A stretch of 64,000 nt of DNA from Bacillota bacterium. GTDB taxonomy: Bacteria > Bacillota > SHA-98 > Ch115. Position 1 is the stretch's first letter, and each line of letters starts with the position of its first letter. Below the pieces are notes generated by a model. The model saw nothing but the letters and a program-made list of their open reading frames with translations. It was not told the DNA's origin and ran no database searches. The translations under genes were made by a program, and so were the position numbers. Positions 52,115 to 61,235 of the stretch are shown here, piece after piece. The stretch spans positions 186,001 through 250,000 of the forward strand of contig JABLXA010000004.1 of the NCBI GenBank assembly GCA_013178415.1. The letters run 5' to 3'.

Positions 52115-52210
52115 CGCGATGGCAGGGTGCCGGGATGTCGTGATGCCAGGATGCCGCGATGTTGCGGTGATAGGGTGCCAGGATATCGCAATGATAGGGG
52201 GCCAGGGCAC
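52115..52210. repeat. Four 24-base imperfect tandem repeats in the argF-argG spacer
   Basis: Units 52115-52138, 52139-52162, 52163-52186 and 52187-52210 share the pattern CGxGATGxCAGGGTGCCxGGATxT. A weaker unit may precede them (52091-52114). The period of 24 is a multiple of 3, which leaves frames open on both strands here; I see no gene. Confidence 0.8.
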
Positions 52211-52266
52211 CAAGACGCCAGTATGCACCTTTCGGGCCATTTGGAGGGGAAAAGGAGGTTTTTGAT

Positions 52267-53481
52267 GTGAAGAAGATCATACTTGCTTATTCGGGGGGAC
52301 TTGATACATCTGTTGCTATTAAATGGCTTGCTGAGAAATATGAGGCTGAGATTGTGGCAGTTGCACTGGATGTCGGTGGAGTTAAGGATCTAGGTTTTAT
52401 AAAACAAAAGGCTCTTGACATCGGCGCCTCTAAATGCTACGTAATCGACGGCAAAGAGGAATTCCTCAGAGATTATGCTTTTCCAAGCCTCCAGGCCAAT
52501 GCGTTATATGAAGGGAAATATCCTCTAAATTCGGCGCTTTCGCGGCCCCTTATATCGAAGTGGCTTGTGGAAATAGCGAGGAAGGAGGGGGCTTTTGCCA
52601 TAGCCCATGGTTGCACTGGCAAGGGCAACGACCAGGTGAGATTCGAGGTTTCCTGTGCCGCTCTTGCGCCGGATCTCGAGATACTGGCTCCTGTGAGGGA
52701 TTGGCATATGTCCCGCGAGGAAGAGATCGAATACGCGAGGCAGCGCGGGATTCCTGTGCCGGTCACGGTCAAGAGCCCTTACAGCATCGATGAGAATCTC
52801 TGGGGCAGGAGCATAGAGTGTGGTGCCCTGGAGGATCCCTGGGCTGAGCCTCCGGCCGACGCTTTCCTTTGGACTGAGGACCCTGAATCTGCGCCAAATG
52901 AGCCGACTTATGTAGAGATCTCTTTTGAAGCAGGAGTCCCAGTCGCGCTCAATGGCCATGCTTTAGATCCATGTGAACTGGTCACAAGACTCAATACAAT
53001 CGCCGGGTCCAATGGGGTAGGGCGGATAGATCAGGTAGAAAATCGCCTGGTCGGCATTAAATCGAGAGAGATTTATGAGGCGCCTGCTGCGGTGGTACTC
53101 CATACAGCGCACAAAGATCTAGAAAGCCTGACTCTTCCGAGAGAAACCTATCATTTTAAGCAGCTCATAGACCAGAAATATGCTGAACTTACCTATTTTG
53201 GACTTTGGTTCTCGCCTCTCAAGGAAGCCCTCGATGCCTTTGTGGCGAAGACTCAGGAGATGGTGACGGGATCAGTTCGCATGAAGCTTTTCAAGGGTGT
53301 CGCTGCTGTGGTCGGGAGGAAGTCACCATATTCCCTCTACGATCATTCCCTTGCAACTTACGACAAAGGTGACGCCTTTAACCATTCAGCTGCCAAGGGA
53401 TTCATCGATATTTGGGGCCTTCCTACCAAGGTGGCGTCTCAGGTGGCTCAAGCGACCAAGGCGGGCGTAGTTTCAGCGTAG
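52267..53481 (+). CDS. argG: Argininosuccinate synthase
   Basis: 404 residues. ATP loop [39 protein letters not shown] and the C-terminal [24 protein letters not shown] 52267 after AAAAGGAGG. Joins citrulline and aspartate. Confidence 0.97.
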   Translation: MKKIILAYSGGLDTSVAIKWLAEKYEAEIVAVALDVGGVKDLGFIKQKALDIGASKCYVIDGKEEFLRDYAFPSLQANALYEGKYPLNSALSRPLISKWLVEIARKEGAFAIAHGCTGKGNDQVRFEVSCAALAPDLEILAPVRDWHMSREEEIEYARQRGIPVPVTVKSPYSIDENLWGRSIECGALEDPWAEPPADAFLWTEDPESAPNEPTYVEISFEAGVPVALNGHALDPCELVTRLNTIAGSNGVGRIDQVENRLVGIKSREIYEAPAAVVLHTAHKDLESLTLPRETYHFKQLIDQKYAELTYFGLWFSPLKEALDAFVAKTQEMVTGSVRMKLFKGVAAVVGRKSPYSLYDHSLATYDKGDAFNHSAAKGFIDIWGLPTKVASQVAQATKAGVVSA

Positions 53482-53496
53482 AGAGGATTGAAAGCC

Positions 53497-54915
53497 TTGA
53501 AATACTGGTCTGGCAGATTTACAAAGGAGACTGAGGGGATTGTGGACCGTTTTGGGGCCTCGATCCCCTTCGATTACAGGTTGGCCGAAGAGGATATAGA
53601 AGGAAGCATTGCGCAGGCATATGGTTTGTCGGAGGCTGGTATCCTTTCTCAAGAGGAATGTGAGACTATCAAATCAGCGCTTCTTTCAATCCTCGATGAA
53701 GTGAAGAGGGGAAATGTCGAATTTCAAATAGAATTGGAGGATATTCATACCAATATAGAGGGCTTGCTGGAGAAGAAAATCGGGTCTCTGGCACGGAAAC
53801 TACATACCGGACGGAGCCGCAATGACCAGGTAGCCCTTGATATGAGGCTGTTTGTTAAGAAGCAGATAAGGGCTATAATTGAAGCGATCCGTGGACTTCA
53901 AGAGGTTCTTGTGGACAGGGCAGATGGGGAGAAGTCTACCATAATGCCTGCTTATACCCATCTTCAGCGGGCCCAACCTGTGCTTTTCAGCCATCATCTC
54001 ATGGCATATTTTGAAATGCTCCAGAGAGATGCGGGGAGATTTTCAGACTGCCTCGCCAGGATGGATGAAATGCCGCTGGGATCAGGCGCAGCTGCAGGGA
54101 CATCTTTCAGCATTCCCAGAGAAAAGGTGGCAGAGGCTCTGGGCTTTTCGACGGTTACTCGAAATAGCCTGGACGCCGTGTCAGACAGAGACTTTGTCCT
54201 TGAGTTCCTGGCGGCGGCTTCCATTTTGATGATTCATCTTAGCAGATTATGTGAGGAAATAGTTCTTTGGTCCAGCGAAGAATTCGGCTTTATTGAGTTG
54301 GACGATGCGCATGCCACCGGGAGCAGCATGATGCCCCAGAAAAAGAATCCTGATGTGGCTGAGCTTATTAGAGGAAAATCAGGCCGGGTTGTGGGTGATC
54401 TAATGGGCCTTTTGATGGTGATGAAAGGTTTGCCTCTCGCCTACAACAAAGACATGCAGGAGGACAAAGAGGCTCTTTTCGACGCTGCAGATACCATAAT
54501 CCCATGCCTTGAGGTTCTAACGCTAATCGTAAAGGGCATGAAAATAAAGAGAGACAGGATGAGGGCAGCTGCAAGTCAAAGCTACATCACGGCAACAGAC
54601 ATTGCTGACTACCTAGTGAAAAGAGGCGTGCCATTCAGGGATGCGCACAGAGTCGCGGGCAGGATAGTTCTTTATTGTGTTGAGCAGGGAATCTTGTTTG
54701 AAGATTTGACATTGGACCAGTGGAAAAGTTTCAGTGACCTCTTTGATGAAGATATAAGGGATTCTGTCTCTCTCGAAAGCTCTATCAAGGCTCGCGCCTG
54801 CATCGGGGGCACCGCGCCGGAACAGGTATCGAATGCTATTGCAAAAGCCAAGGAGATCTTGTATATAGAAAGAAATAAGAACTCTATCCGCTCCCGGCCC
54901 GAGGCTGGAGGATGA
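53497..54915 (+). CDS. argH: Argininosuccinate lyase
   Basis: About 472 residues from TTG 53497 (TTG 53488 in frame is too close to GAGAGG). Starts MKYWSGRF. The catalytic signature GSSMMPQKKNPD and HTGRSRNDQVALDMRL are intact, and RAQPVLFSHHL is in place. Last gene of the operon. Confidence 0.96.
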   Translation: MKYWSGRFTKETEGIVDRFGASIPFDYRLAEEDIEGSIAQAYGLSEAGILSQEECETIKSALLSILDEVKRGNVEFQIELEDIHTNIEGLLEKKIGSLARKLHTGRSRNDQVALDMRLFVKKQIRAIIEAIRGLQEVLVDRADGEKSTIMPAYTHLQRAQPVLFSHHLMAYFEMLQRDAGRFSDCLARMDEMPLGSGAAAGTSFSIPREKVAEALGFSTVTRNSLDAVSDRDFVLEFLAAASILMIHLSRLCEEIVLWSSEEFGFIELDDAHATGSSMMPQKKNPDVAELIRGKSGRVVGDLMGLLMVMKGLPLAYNKDMQEDKEALFDAADTIIPCLEVLTLIVKGMKIKRDRMRAAASQSYITATDIADYLVKRGVPFRDAHRVAGRIVLYCVEQGILFEDLTLDQWKSFSDLFDEDIRDSVSLESSIKARACIGGTAPEQVSNAIAKAKEILYIERNKNSIRSRPEAGG

Positions 54916-55062
54916 GCGACTGATCGATTCCTCTATCAGATCAGACCGGGCGTCACAGGCGGGCCAAACCCCACAGGACATGGCCGGGAATCTGGAGGAG
55001 AGATAGAGGGAGGGGACATGGCGCTGGCCTAGATAATCGCCATGAGCCGGTGCCGGTAAATA

Positions 55063-56304
55063 GTGGTCGTCTTAGAAGCATCTTCTAGGCAAAGTCAAGC
55101 TAATCGTATAATAATCCAGAAATTTGGCGGTACATCCGTTGCCACGGCAGAAGCGCGGAAACTAGTTGCGTCTAAAGTGTTAGAAGCGCAGAAGCAGGGA
55201 TTTCAGCCCGTAGTTGTGGTGTCCGCCATGGGAAGGCGTCCGGACCCTTATGCGACGGATACGTTGCTTGACATGGTGAATAGCACGGGAATCGAGGTCG
55301 CGCCGAGGGAGCGGGACCTTCTCATATCTTGTGGTGAGATCATCTCAGCGGTCATACTCGTGCAGGCATTGAAAGCCGTTGGCATTCAGGCCCAGGCCTT
55401 TACCGGATCACAGTCAGGCATAATCACGGATGATAGGTTTGGAGAAGCCCGAATCATCGGGATAGGGCCAGAAAGAATCCTTGCTTCCATAAGGGACGGC
55501 CATGTTCCCGTTGTCGCTGGTTTCCAGGGATGCAGCATAGCAGGAGATATTACCACCTTGGGACGGGGTGGAAGCGATACTACTGCTTCAGCTCTTGGAG
55601 TCGCTCTCAAGGCTGAGCTTGTGGAGATTTATACGGATGTTGATGGGGTGATGAGCGCAGATCCTCGTGTATCAGGTGGGTCGCAGATACTTGAGAGCAT
55701 GACCTATGAAGAGATATTGGAGCTTGCCAATAATGGCGCCAAGGTTGTGCATCCCCGGGCCGTGGAGATAGTCCGTCAAGCCGGGATTCCCATGAAGGTT
55801 AAGAACACCTTCAGCGATGCTCCCGGGACTCTTATCACCTCTGGCAAGACAAGCAGGATAATAACTGGGGTTACCCATTTAGCTGGACTTTCAAGGATCG
55901 AGGTTGATCTCACTGGCCATCCTGATCAGCATCAGGCCCGGGTGTTAGTATTCAAGGCCATCAGTGAAGAGGGAATCAACATCGATTTCGTCAACATGAC
56001 CCCTCAGAGTGTCTTATTCACCATCAAGAGCGATCTGCAGGAGAAGGCCCAATGTGCCCTCACGAAACAAGGATTTGCGGCAAGTGTTGTGCCCCATTGC
56101 GCCAAGGTGTCGGTTGTGGGTGCAGGAATGCAGCATGTGCCAGGCATCATGGCAAGAGTTGTGGATGCGCTTTACCGGGAAGATATAAGTATCATGCAGA
56201 CCGTAGACTCTGAGATCACCATCTCCTGCTTGATAGCGGAGAAGGATGCGGAACGCGCGGTCAGGGCGCTGTTCCAGGAGTTTGGCCTTTCGCGCGTGGT
56301 GTAG
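55063..56304 (+). CDS. lysC: Aspartate kinase
   Basis: 413 residues. IIQKFGGTSVA kinase loop, GRGGSDTTASALGVALKA, YTDVDGVMSADPR, then two ACT domains (FKAISEEGINIDFVN and GIMARVVDALYREDISIMQTVDSE). First enzyme for lysine, methionine and threonine. The GTG start has no ribosome-binding site; a strong GGAGGGG lies 45 bases upstream before an ATG (55018) that is in frame but closed by stops at 55030 and 55057. No lysine riboswitch is recognisable in the 147-base gap from argH. Confidence 0.93.
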   Translation: MVVLEASSRQSQANRIIIQKFGGTSVATAEARKLVASKVLEAQKQGFQPVVVVSAMGRRPDPYATDTLLDMVNSTGIEVAPRERDLLISCGEIISAVILVQALKAVGIQAQAFTGSQSGIITDDRFGEARIIGIGPERILASIRDGHVPVVAGFQGCSIAGDITTLGRGGSDTTASALGVALKAELVEIYTDVDGVMSADPRVSGGSQILESMTYEEILELANNGAKVVHPRAVEIVRQAGIPMKVKNTFSDAPGTLITSGKTSRIITGVTHLAGLSRIEVDLTGHPDQHQARVLVFKAISEEGINIDFVNMTPQSVLFTIKSDLQEKAQCALTKQGFAASVVPHCAKVSVVGAGMQHVPGIMARVVDALYREDISIMQTVDSEITISCLIAEKDAERAVRALFQEFGLSRVV

Positions 56305-56662
56305 GGCGGCATAATAGGCGCTATTCTTGGCAAACGCAGCACTGTCGGGGAATGGGTGCTCCTCGCCATCGGACGCGGCGTGACCAAGCGATAGTGGTAT
56401 CGTCCCATCGGACGCGACCTTGCTGCAGGTCGCTCTGTGATCCGAGGCCCTCGGGCAATAAGGCCTCGGATCAAAGCCGATGGTCCGATACCACCTACGC
56501 TTGCGTGGCATCTCTCGGATCAATGCCGCCGGGAAAGGGACAGGCGGCTCCTCCTTGAATAGGTCAACCTTGGATCGGAGCGATCCTGGAAGATCGGCAC
56601 CGGAATAGAGAGACGTCCTTTTTGGCGATGATAAAGATAGTAATAGTCTTGGGGGGCTTCTA
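56305..56662. other. Gene-free, strongly structured region
   Basis: 358 bases after lysC without a credible gene. It holds the three-way-junction element (listed separately), a 12-base direct repeat CCATCGGACGCG (56366-56377 and 56405-56416), hairpin GCCGCC/GGCGGC (56525-56530, 56543-56548) and hairpin GGATCG/CGATCC (56572-56577, 56581-56586). The antisense open frame across it also covers the end of lysC and is a chance frame. Confidence 0.7.
56394..56494. ncRNA. Predicted three-way-junction RNA-like element
   Basis: An outer 18-base stem (56394-56411 with 56477-56494; two mismatches) encloses hairpin 1 (GCGACCT 56414-56420, AGGTCGC 56427-56433, loop of 6) and hairpin 2 (GATCCGAGGCC 56439-56449, GGCCTCGGATC 56462-56472, loop of 12). 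All three helices are long and two are perfect. Structure is read by eye; no known RNA family was recognised. Strand and expression unknown. A MITE-like remnant is an alternative. Confidence 0.45.
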
Positions 56663-56866
56663 ATGACCAAAGGAGACAGGAGGCTACGCACTCTCGGGCC
56701 CGCGCGCGACGTTGATAATGCGAGTGAGGCTATAGCTGAGGAAATGAGCAAGCCCCGGGGCACGCCCCGCGGACGTGAGGTGAGATCTCAGAAGAGTCAG
56801 CTGAAGAGCGGTCATTCCCATGGGACAAATAAGGCGATAAAGGTGCCAATCCAGGATAAGAGGTAG
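56663..56866 (+). CDS. Possible small hydrophilic protein, 67 residues
   Basis: ATG 56663 with GGGGGG a few bases upstream. The product is highly charged (Lys, Arg, Ser, Gly, Glu), has no hydrophobic core and matches nothing I recognise. In a spore former a small spore-type protein could be imagined, but no SASP motif is visible. It may be a chance frame. Confidence 0.35.
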   Translation: MTKGDRRLRTLGPARDVDNASEAIAEEMSKPRGTPRGREVRSQKSQLKSGHSHGTNKAIKVPIQDKR

Positions 56867-56947
56867 CATTGATGCGAAACGTCAGCCTGGCGATGTTAGC
56901 GAACATTCATATTGGGTTCGGTAACCTGGGAGATTAAGGTGTTCTGC

Positions 56948-57229
56948 TTACTTCGGTCCTTTTCTGGCTCCGTGGCGGGAATTTGCCAGCCGATCTCGCA
57001 GAGTCTTTAGATCTGCCTCGAACTCAGCCACATCATAATGGATCGGGATCTGGCGACTAGCCAGCAAATGTTGAAACTGCAATTGATTCATCCCTGCCAG
57101 GCGGCTAGCCTGCCCCAGGGTTAGTTTCTCTTTCTGGAAGAGCAAGACCGCAATCTCCTGCATCAATTCGGCGGCAGACATTCGAGCTGCCCGCAAGACA
57201 TCATCTGGTATTATCACGCTCGTTCTCAT
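56948..57229 (-). CDS. UPF0175 family protein
   Basis: 93 residues from an ATG at 57229 with AGAGGAGC before it on the minus strand. VIIPDDVLRAARMSAAELMQEIAVLLFQKEKLTLGQASRLAGMN and FQHLLASRQIPIHYDVAEFEADL are the UPF0175 pattern, a ribbon-helix-helix/HTH-like small protein often paired with a PIN or DUF3368 toxin. No such partner lies next to it. The surrounding gap is more AT-rich than the rest of the window, which fits an accessory gene. Confidence 0.8.
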   Translation of the reverse strand: MRTSVIIPDDVLRAARMSAAELMQEIAVLLFQKEKLTLGQASRLAGMNQLQFQHLLASRQIPIHYDVAEFEADLKTLRDRLANSRHGARKGPK

Positions 57230-57601
57230 GCTCCTCTTTGTTTTGGCCCAGAATGGTGAGCCATTCATCGTAACAATTCCGTAGCTCTTGAATTCATGCT
57301 ACTGACAGCCAGAGATCATATGGAAAAATTTTGTTATTCCTGTATAGATCTATTGAAATAGCCACAATATTTGCTACTAGCTGCTATAGGTCGATATAGC
57401 CTTGATGAGCGGCCACGAATGCCTGTCGAATTCCGATTTCTGAGGGATATCCTGGCAATAATTATTATACCATAGTTTCGTAAGCCTATCTATGATATTG
57501 ACCGCAATGCTCTGGCTCTGGCGCTCTGGCGCCTGGTGTTGCAAAATACGGCATAGTGAGTTATCCTAGATGTAACCGCCGGAAAACTGAATAGCACAAG
57601 G
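57230..57601. other. AT-rich intergenic region
   Basis: 372 bases between the UPF0175 gene and the TPP riboswitch; no coding frame of merit. A possible promoter for thiC is TTGCAA (57539-57544) and TATCCT (57562-57567), spacer 17, about 35 bases before the riboswitch. Confidence 0.45.
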
Positions 57602-57786
57602 ATCACTGGGGGAGCTTCTACCGCGAGGCTGAGAATGCAGGGGCAACCTGCTCACCCCTTGAACCTGATTTGCGCCGGGTGATGCGCCGCAAGTGCCCTG
57701 CGAGAAATCCCGCAAGGGACGCGGAGGGCGGCAGGTGAGGCGACGCAGCATCCGGTATCTGGGTAATACCAGCGTAGGGAAGTGAT
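57602..57786 (+). promoter_or_regulatory. TPP (THI-element) riboswitch
   Basis: P1 ATCACT (57602-57607) pairs with AGTGAT (57781-57786). Conserved TPP parts: GGGGAGC near 57608, GCTGAGA (about 57628), CACCCCTTGAACCTGAT and GGTAATACCAGCGTAGGGA. The arm between CCTGAT and GGTAATACC is about 100 bases, far longer than usual. Followed at 57812-57843 by hairpin GAAACCGCG/CGCGGTTTC and ATTTT, a possible intrinsic terminator, before the thiC start. Confidence 0.93.
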
Positions 57787-57811
57787 TTCGTTGGAATGGA
57801 AAGAGAAATGC

Positions 57812-57848
57812 GAAACCGCGAACCGCAGCTGGTCCGCGGTTTCATTTT
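57812..57848 (+). terminator. Terminator-like hairpin of the TPP riboswitch expression platform
   Basis: Nine-base perfect stem (57812-57820 with 57835-57843), then ATTTT. The T-run is short, so function as a terminator is uncertain; it also lies just before the thiC ribosome-binding site (GGAGGTGG, 57852-57859), so translational control is possible. Confidence 0.5.
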
Positions 57849-57864
57849 GCTGGAGGTGGAAACA

Positions 57865-59157
57865 TTGACGCAACTTGAAATGGCGAGAGACGGCACCATA
57901 ACACGGGAGATGCGGACGGTTGCCGCGAAGGAACATACGACACCGGAGGAGATACTTAAAGGGGTGGCCGGAGGGACGATCGTGATCCCCGCGAACCCGA
58001 ATCACCCCGGGCTTGACCCTTGCGGCATAGGATCGGGGCTCCGTACAAAGGTTAATGCCAACATCGGTACGTCTGAGCGTTACCCGGCCATGGAATCGGA
58101 GGTAACCAAACTCCAGGCGGCCCTCGCGGCAGGGGCGGATACTATCATGGACCTTAGTACCGGTGGCGATATCGATGCCGTGAGGCGAGGCTTGCTCGAG
58201 AGATGCCGGGCTCCCTTTGGCACGGTGCCGATCTACCAGGCTGCTGTGGAGGCAAGGGCCCGGGACGGCGCGATCGTGGCCATGAAGGCAGACAGCCTTT
58301 TTGAGGTCATCGAGAGGCAGGCCAGGGACGGGGTGGATTTCATGACGGTACACTGCGGCCTTACGATGGAGAGTCTGGAGAGGATGCGCAGGCAGGGGAG
58401 GGTGACCGACATCGTGAGTAGAGGTGGCTCGTTTATCGTTGGATGGATGCTGCATCACGAGAGGGAAAATCCCCTCTATGAGCAGTTCGATCGCCTCCTG
58501 GATATATCCCTGCGATATGATATCACCCTGAGCCTCGGGGACGGATTGCGGCCGGGCGCTATAGCGGATGCCACCGATAGGGCGCAGGTTCAGGAGTTAG
58601 TCATCCTGGGGGAGCTCGCCCAGAGGGCGCGGGATGCGGGGGTCCAGGTGATGATCGAGGGCCCCGGTCACATGCCGCTTGACCAGATCGAGGCGAATAT
58701 ACGCCTTGAGAAGCAACTCTGCCAGGGAACACCATTTTATGTCCTGGGGCCGCTGGTTACGGATGTGGCGCCGGGATTTGATCACATCACCTCAGCTATT
58801 GGAGGGGCCATAGCTGCAAGCGCCGGGGCGGATTTCCTCTGCTATGTGACCCCCGCCGAGCACCTGCGACTGCCGACCCTGGAGGAGGTGCGAGAAGGTG
58901 TCATAGCCGCCCGGATCGCAGCCCATGCGGGCGACCTCGTGAAGGGGGTCAGAGGGGCGGCGGATTGGGACAGGGAGATGTCAAGCGCCCGCAAGGCACT
59001 TGACTGGAGGCGCCAGATCGAGTTAGCCATAGACCCTCAAAGGGTTAAGAGCTGCCTCGCAGGCGATGCACTGCCGGAGACTGGAGAGGGCTGCACGATG
59101 TGCGGTCCCTACTGCGCGATGAAATTGGTGGAGGGTTTCCTCGCCCCGCCGAAGTGA
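57865..59157 (+). CDS. thiC: Phosphomethylpyrimidine synthase ThiC
   Basis: 430 residues from TTG 57865, behind GGAGGTGG; the frame is open from 57796 but that part is not conserved. The radical SAM cluster motif is C-terminal, CTMCGPYC (CX2CX4C), as in Thi[34 protein letters not shown] and [17 protein letters not shown] are diagnostic. It makes the thiamin pyrimidine from AIR. The riboswitch upstream ties it to TPP. Confidence 0.96.
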   Translation: MTQLEMARDGTITREMRTVAAKEHTTPEEILKGVAGGTIVIPANPNHPGLDPCGIGSGLRTKVNANIGTSERYPAMESEVTKLQAALAAGADTIMDLSTGGDIDAVRRGLLERCRAPFGTVPIYQAAVEARARDGAIVAMKADSLFEVIERQARDGVDFMTVHCGLTMESLERMRRQGRVTDIVSRGGSFIVGWMLHHERENPLYEQFDRLLDISLRYDITLSLGDGLRPGAIADATDRAQVQELVILGELAQRARDAGVQVMIEGPGHMPLDQIEANIRLEKQLCQGTPFYVLGPLVTDVAPGFDHITSAIGGAIAASAGADFLCYVTPAEHLRLPTLEEVREGVIAARIAAHAGDLVKGVRGAADWDREMSSARKALDWRRQIELAIDPQRVKSCLAGDALPETGEGCTMCGPYCAMKLVEGFLAPPK

Positions 59158-59240
59158 GAGGCTGGATATAACGAAGCCGGGGCAAGGCACTATAATGGAT
59201 GGGTTTCCCGGTGCCCTACCCCAGTTTCTGCAGGCAATTA

Positions 59241-60428
59241 TCATTCAGCGCTGATGTGCCTCCGGGCCTCATCATAGATGACCTTGAGAGGAACTCCGTG
59301 CGTTTTAGCCAGCCTTCTACAGTCCTCGTATTCAGGGGCTATATTTGTGACCATATCCTTAAATCTGGCCACCTTTACCCTGACTTCCCCAAACCTGGTT
59401 TTGACAGATATCAATTCGCGATTTGCTTTTTCCCTCTTGACCTGATGAATTCTTACGCCCAGGGTGGTAGTTTCCATAAAGACGATCTTTATAATCTCAT
59501 CCAAGATCTCATTTTGGGTGATAACAGTGAGAATAGTCCCCGGACGCTGTTTTTTCATGATGACCGGGGTGAGAAAGACATCAAGGGCTCCTTTTTCAAA
59601 GAGGAGGTCCATCACATGACCATAGATCTCGGGATTCATATCATCAATATTGCACTCGACAACTACTTCGTTCCCAGGGGATTCGTTCCTGTCCACCGAC
59701 TCTTGGGCGCTTCCCCCAATACACACTCGTAGGAGATTCGGGATCTCAAGTTCTCGCTTTCCAGCGCCATAACCCGTCCGTTCCACAGTCATGGGAGGAA
59801 ATTCGCCGAAAGCCCGGGCTAATGTCGTAATGATTGCGGCACCTGTGGGTGTTACAAGCTCTCCTTGAATTCCCGTAGAATAGATTGGGACCCCCTTGAG
59901 GAGTTCCAGCGTGGCGGGGGCAGGGACAGGAAGCACACCATGGGCACATTTCACAGTCCCGGTTCCCACATGAAGCTTAGAGGCATAGATCTCTTCTATG
60001 CCCATAGCATTGATTCCCAATACACTTCCAACTACATCGACAATTGTGTCGACAGCCCCGATTTCGTGAAAATGAACATGTTCCACTGGAATCCCGTGCA
60101 CTTTAGCCTCAGCATAAGCAAGTCGCTGGAGAATCTTGAGACTTTTTTCTTTGATCCCTTCGTTAAGGTCGCTTTCTCTGAGTATGGCTTCCATATCTGA
60201 AAGATGGCGAAATTCCTGTGGAGTTGCCGGGTCCAAGACCACTTCGACACTTGTTCCGCTGATTCCATGCCGGGTCACTCGTTCGGCCTTGAGATCAAAC
60301 CCGCCGATTCTTAGCCTACTCAAGCCCTCATTTAGTTCGGTAATATCGAACCCTGCATCTAGCAAAGCGCCGAGCACCATATCTCCGCTTATGCCGCTCT
60401 GGCAATCAAAGTAGCCTATCCTTTTCAT
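59241..60428 (-). CDS. larC: Nickel-pincer cofactor cyclometallase LarC
   Basis: 395 residues in a single frame: YFDCQSGISGDM start, HVHFHEIGAVDTIVDVVG, ELVTPTGAA, and the C-terminal CNIDDMNPEIYGHVMDLL and GAGKRE-type motifs of the LarC/DUF111 family. It inserts nickel into the pincer cofactor in characterised members. In Lactiplantibacillus plantarum larC is split by a programmed frameshift; here it is one gene. LarB, LarE follow upstream on the same strand. Confidence 0.93.
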   Translation of the reverse strand: MKRIGYFDCQSGISGDMVLGALLDAGFDITELNEGLSRLRIGGFDLKAERVTRHGISGTSVEVVLDPATPQEFRHLSDMEAILRESDLNEGIKEKSLKILQRLAYAEAKVHGIPVEHVHFHEIGAVDTIVDVVGSVLGINAMGIEEIYASKLHVGTGTVKCAHGVLPVPAPATLELLKGVPIYSTGIQGELVTPTGAAIITTLARAFGEFPPMTVERTGYGAGKRELEIPNLLRVCIGGSAQESVDRNESPGNEVVVECNIDDMNPEIYGHVMDLLFEKGALDVFLTPVIMKKQRPGTILTVITQNEILDEIIKIVFMETTTLGVRIHQVKREKANRELISVKTRFGEVRVKVARFKDMVTNIAPEYEDCRRLAKTHGVPLKVIYDEARRHISAE

Positions 60429-60439
60429 GTCTCTCTCTC

Positions 60440-61216
60440 CTATTCATCATCAACGCGGGTGGCCGGTTCCCCTATCTTGTTGATGAGCGCTGCAAGGTAC
60501 CCCGCGCCGAAACCGTTATCAATATTCACCACACCTACGCCGGAGGCACAGCTATTTAGCATGGAAAGGAGCGCCGCAAGCCCATGAAAGCTGGCGCCAT
60601 ACCCTGTGCTTGTAGGAACAGCTATTATAGGCTTGTCCACCATTCCTCCTATGACGCTTGCAAGTGCTCCCTCCATTCCTGCTACCACGATAATCACCCG
60701 TGCGGACAGCAATTCTTCTCTATGGCTGAGGAGGCGGTGAAGTCCGGCCACCCCCACATCGTAAAGCCTCTTGACTGTATTGCCCATTACCTCAGCAGTC
60801 ACAGCCGCCTCTTCTGCTACGGGAAGGTCTGCTGTACCAGCGGCGACCACAAGGATGATGCCGTTGGTTGTAGCCCGGGCCACAGGCCTGACCACCACTA
60901 TCCTTGCGAGTTCGTAATAGACTACGTCGTCGGATATTTCCCTTATGGCGTCAAATATATTCCGGTCGGCCCGTGTCGCCATGATATTGTCAGATCTGGC
61001 AGTAAGCGCCTTCACAATCTGCTTTATCTGTTCGATGCTCTTGCCCTTGCAATATATAACCTCGGGGAACCCTTTTCGCAAGGCGCGGTGATGGTCCACC
61101 TTTGCAAAGCCAAGATCTTCAAAAGGGAGATCGCGCAATTCAACGAGCGCTTTATCGATGGATATGCGCCCTTCCTTTACTGATTCAAGCAATCCCCTGA
61201 GATATTCTGCATCCAT
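60440..61216 (-). CDS. larB: Pyridinium-3,5-biscarboxylic acid mononucleotide synthase LarB
   Basis: 258 residues. PurE-like carboxylase/hydrolase of nicotinate adenine dinucleotide: VVAAGTADLPVAEEAAVTAE, VVAGMEGALASVIGG, VPTSTGYGASFHGLAALLSML are the conserved blocks. First step of the nickel-pincer cofactor. Confidence 0.94.
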   Translation of the reverse strand: MDAEYLRGLLESVKEGRISIDKALVELRDLPFEDLGFAKVDHHRALRKGFPEVIYCKGKSIEQIKQIVKALTARSDNIMATRADRNIFDAIREISDDVVYYELARIVVVRPVARATTNGIILVVAAGTADLPVAEEAAVTAEVMGNTVKRLYDVGVAGLHRLLSHREELLSARVIIVVAGMEGALASVIGGMVDKPIIAVPTSTGYGASFHGLAALLSMLNSCASGVGVVNIDNGFGAGYLAALINKIGEPATRVDDE

Positions 61217-61235
61217 AAGTACTTCCCTTTCCTAT

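Noticed and set aside
52031-52240. Short open frames with an 8-residue repeat on the strands of the argF-argG gap
   Set aside because: They arise from a repeat length divisible by three; there is no ribosome-binding site for them.
54916-55062. Lysine riboswitch before lysC
   Set aside because: The gap is too short for a full L-box and the conserved L-box core was not seen.
56014-56763. 249-codon open frame on the minus strand over the end of lysC and the structured gap
   Set aside because: No start signal, crosses a certain gene and the inverted repeats; product has no recognisable domain.
59158-59240. Bidirectional terminator between thiC and larC
   Set aside because: Some complementarity (GGGC, CCGG segments) but no clear stem with a T-run on either strand.
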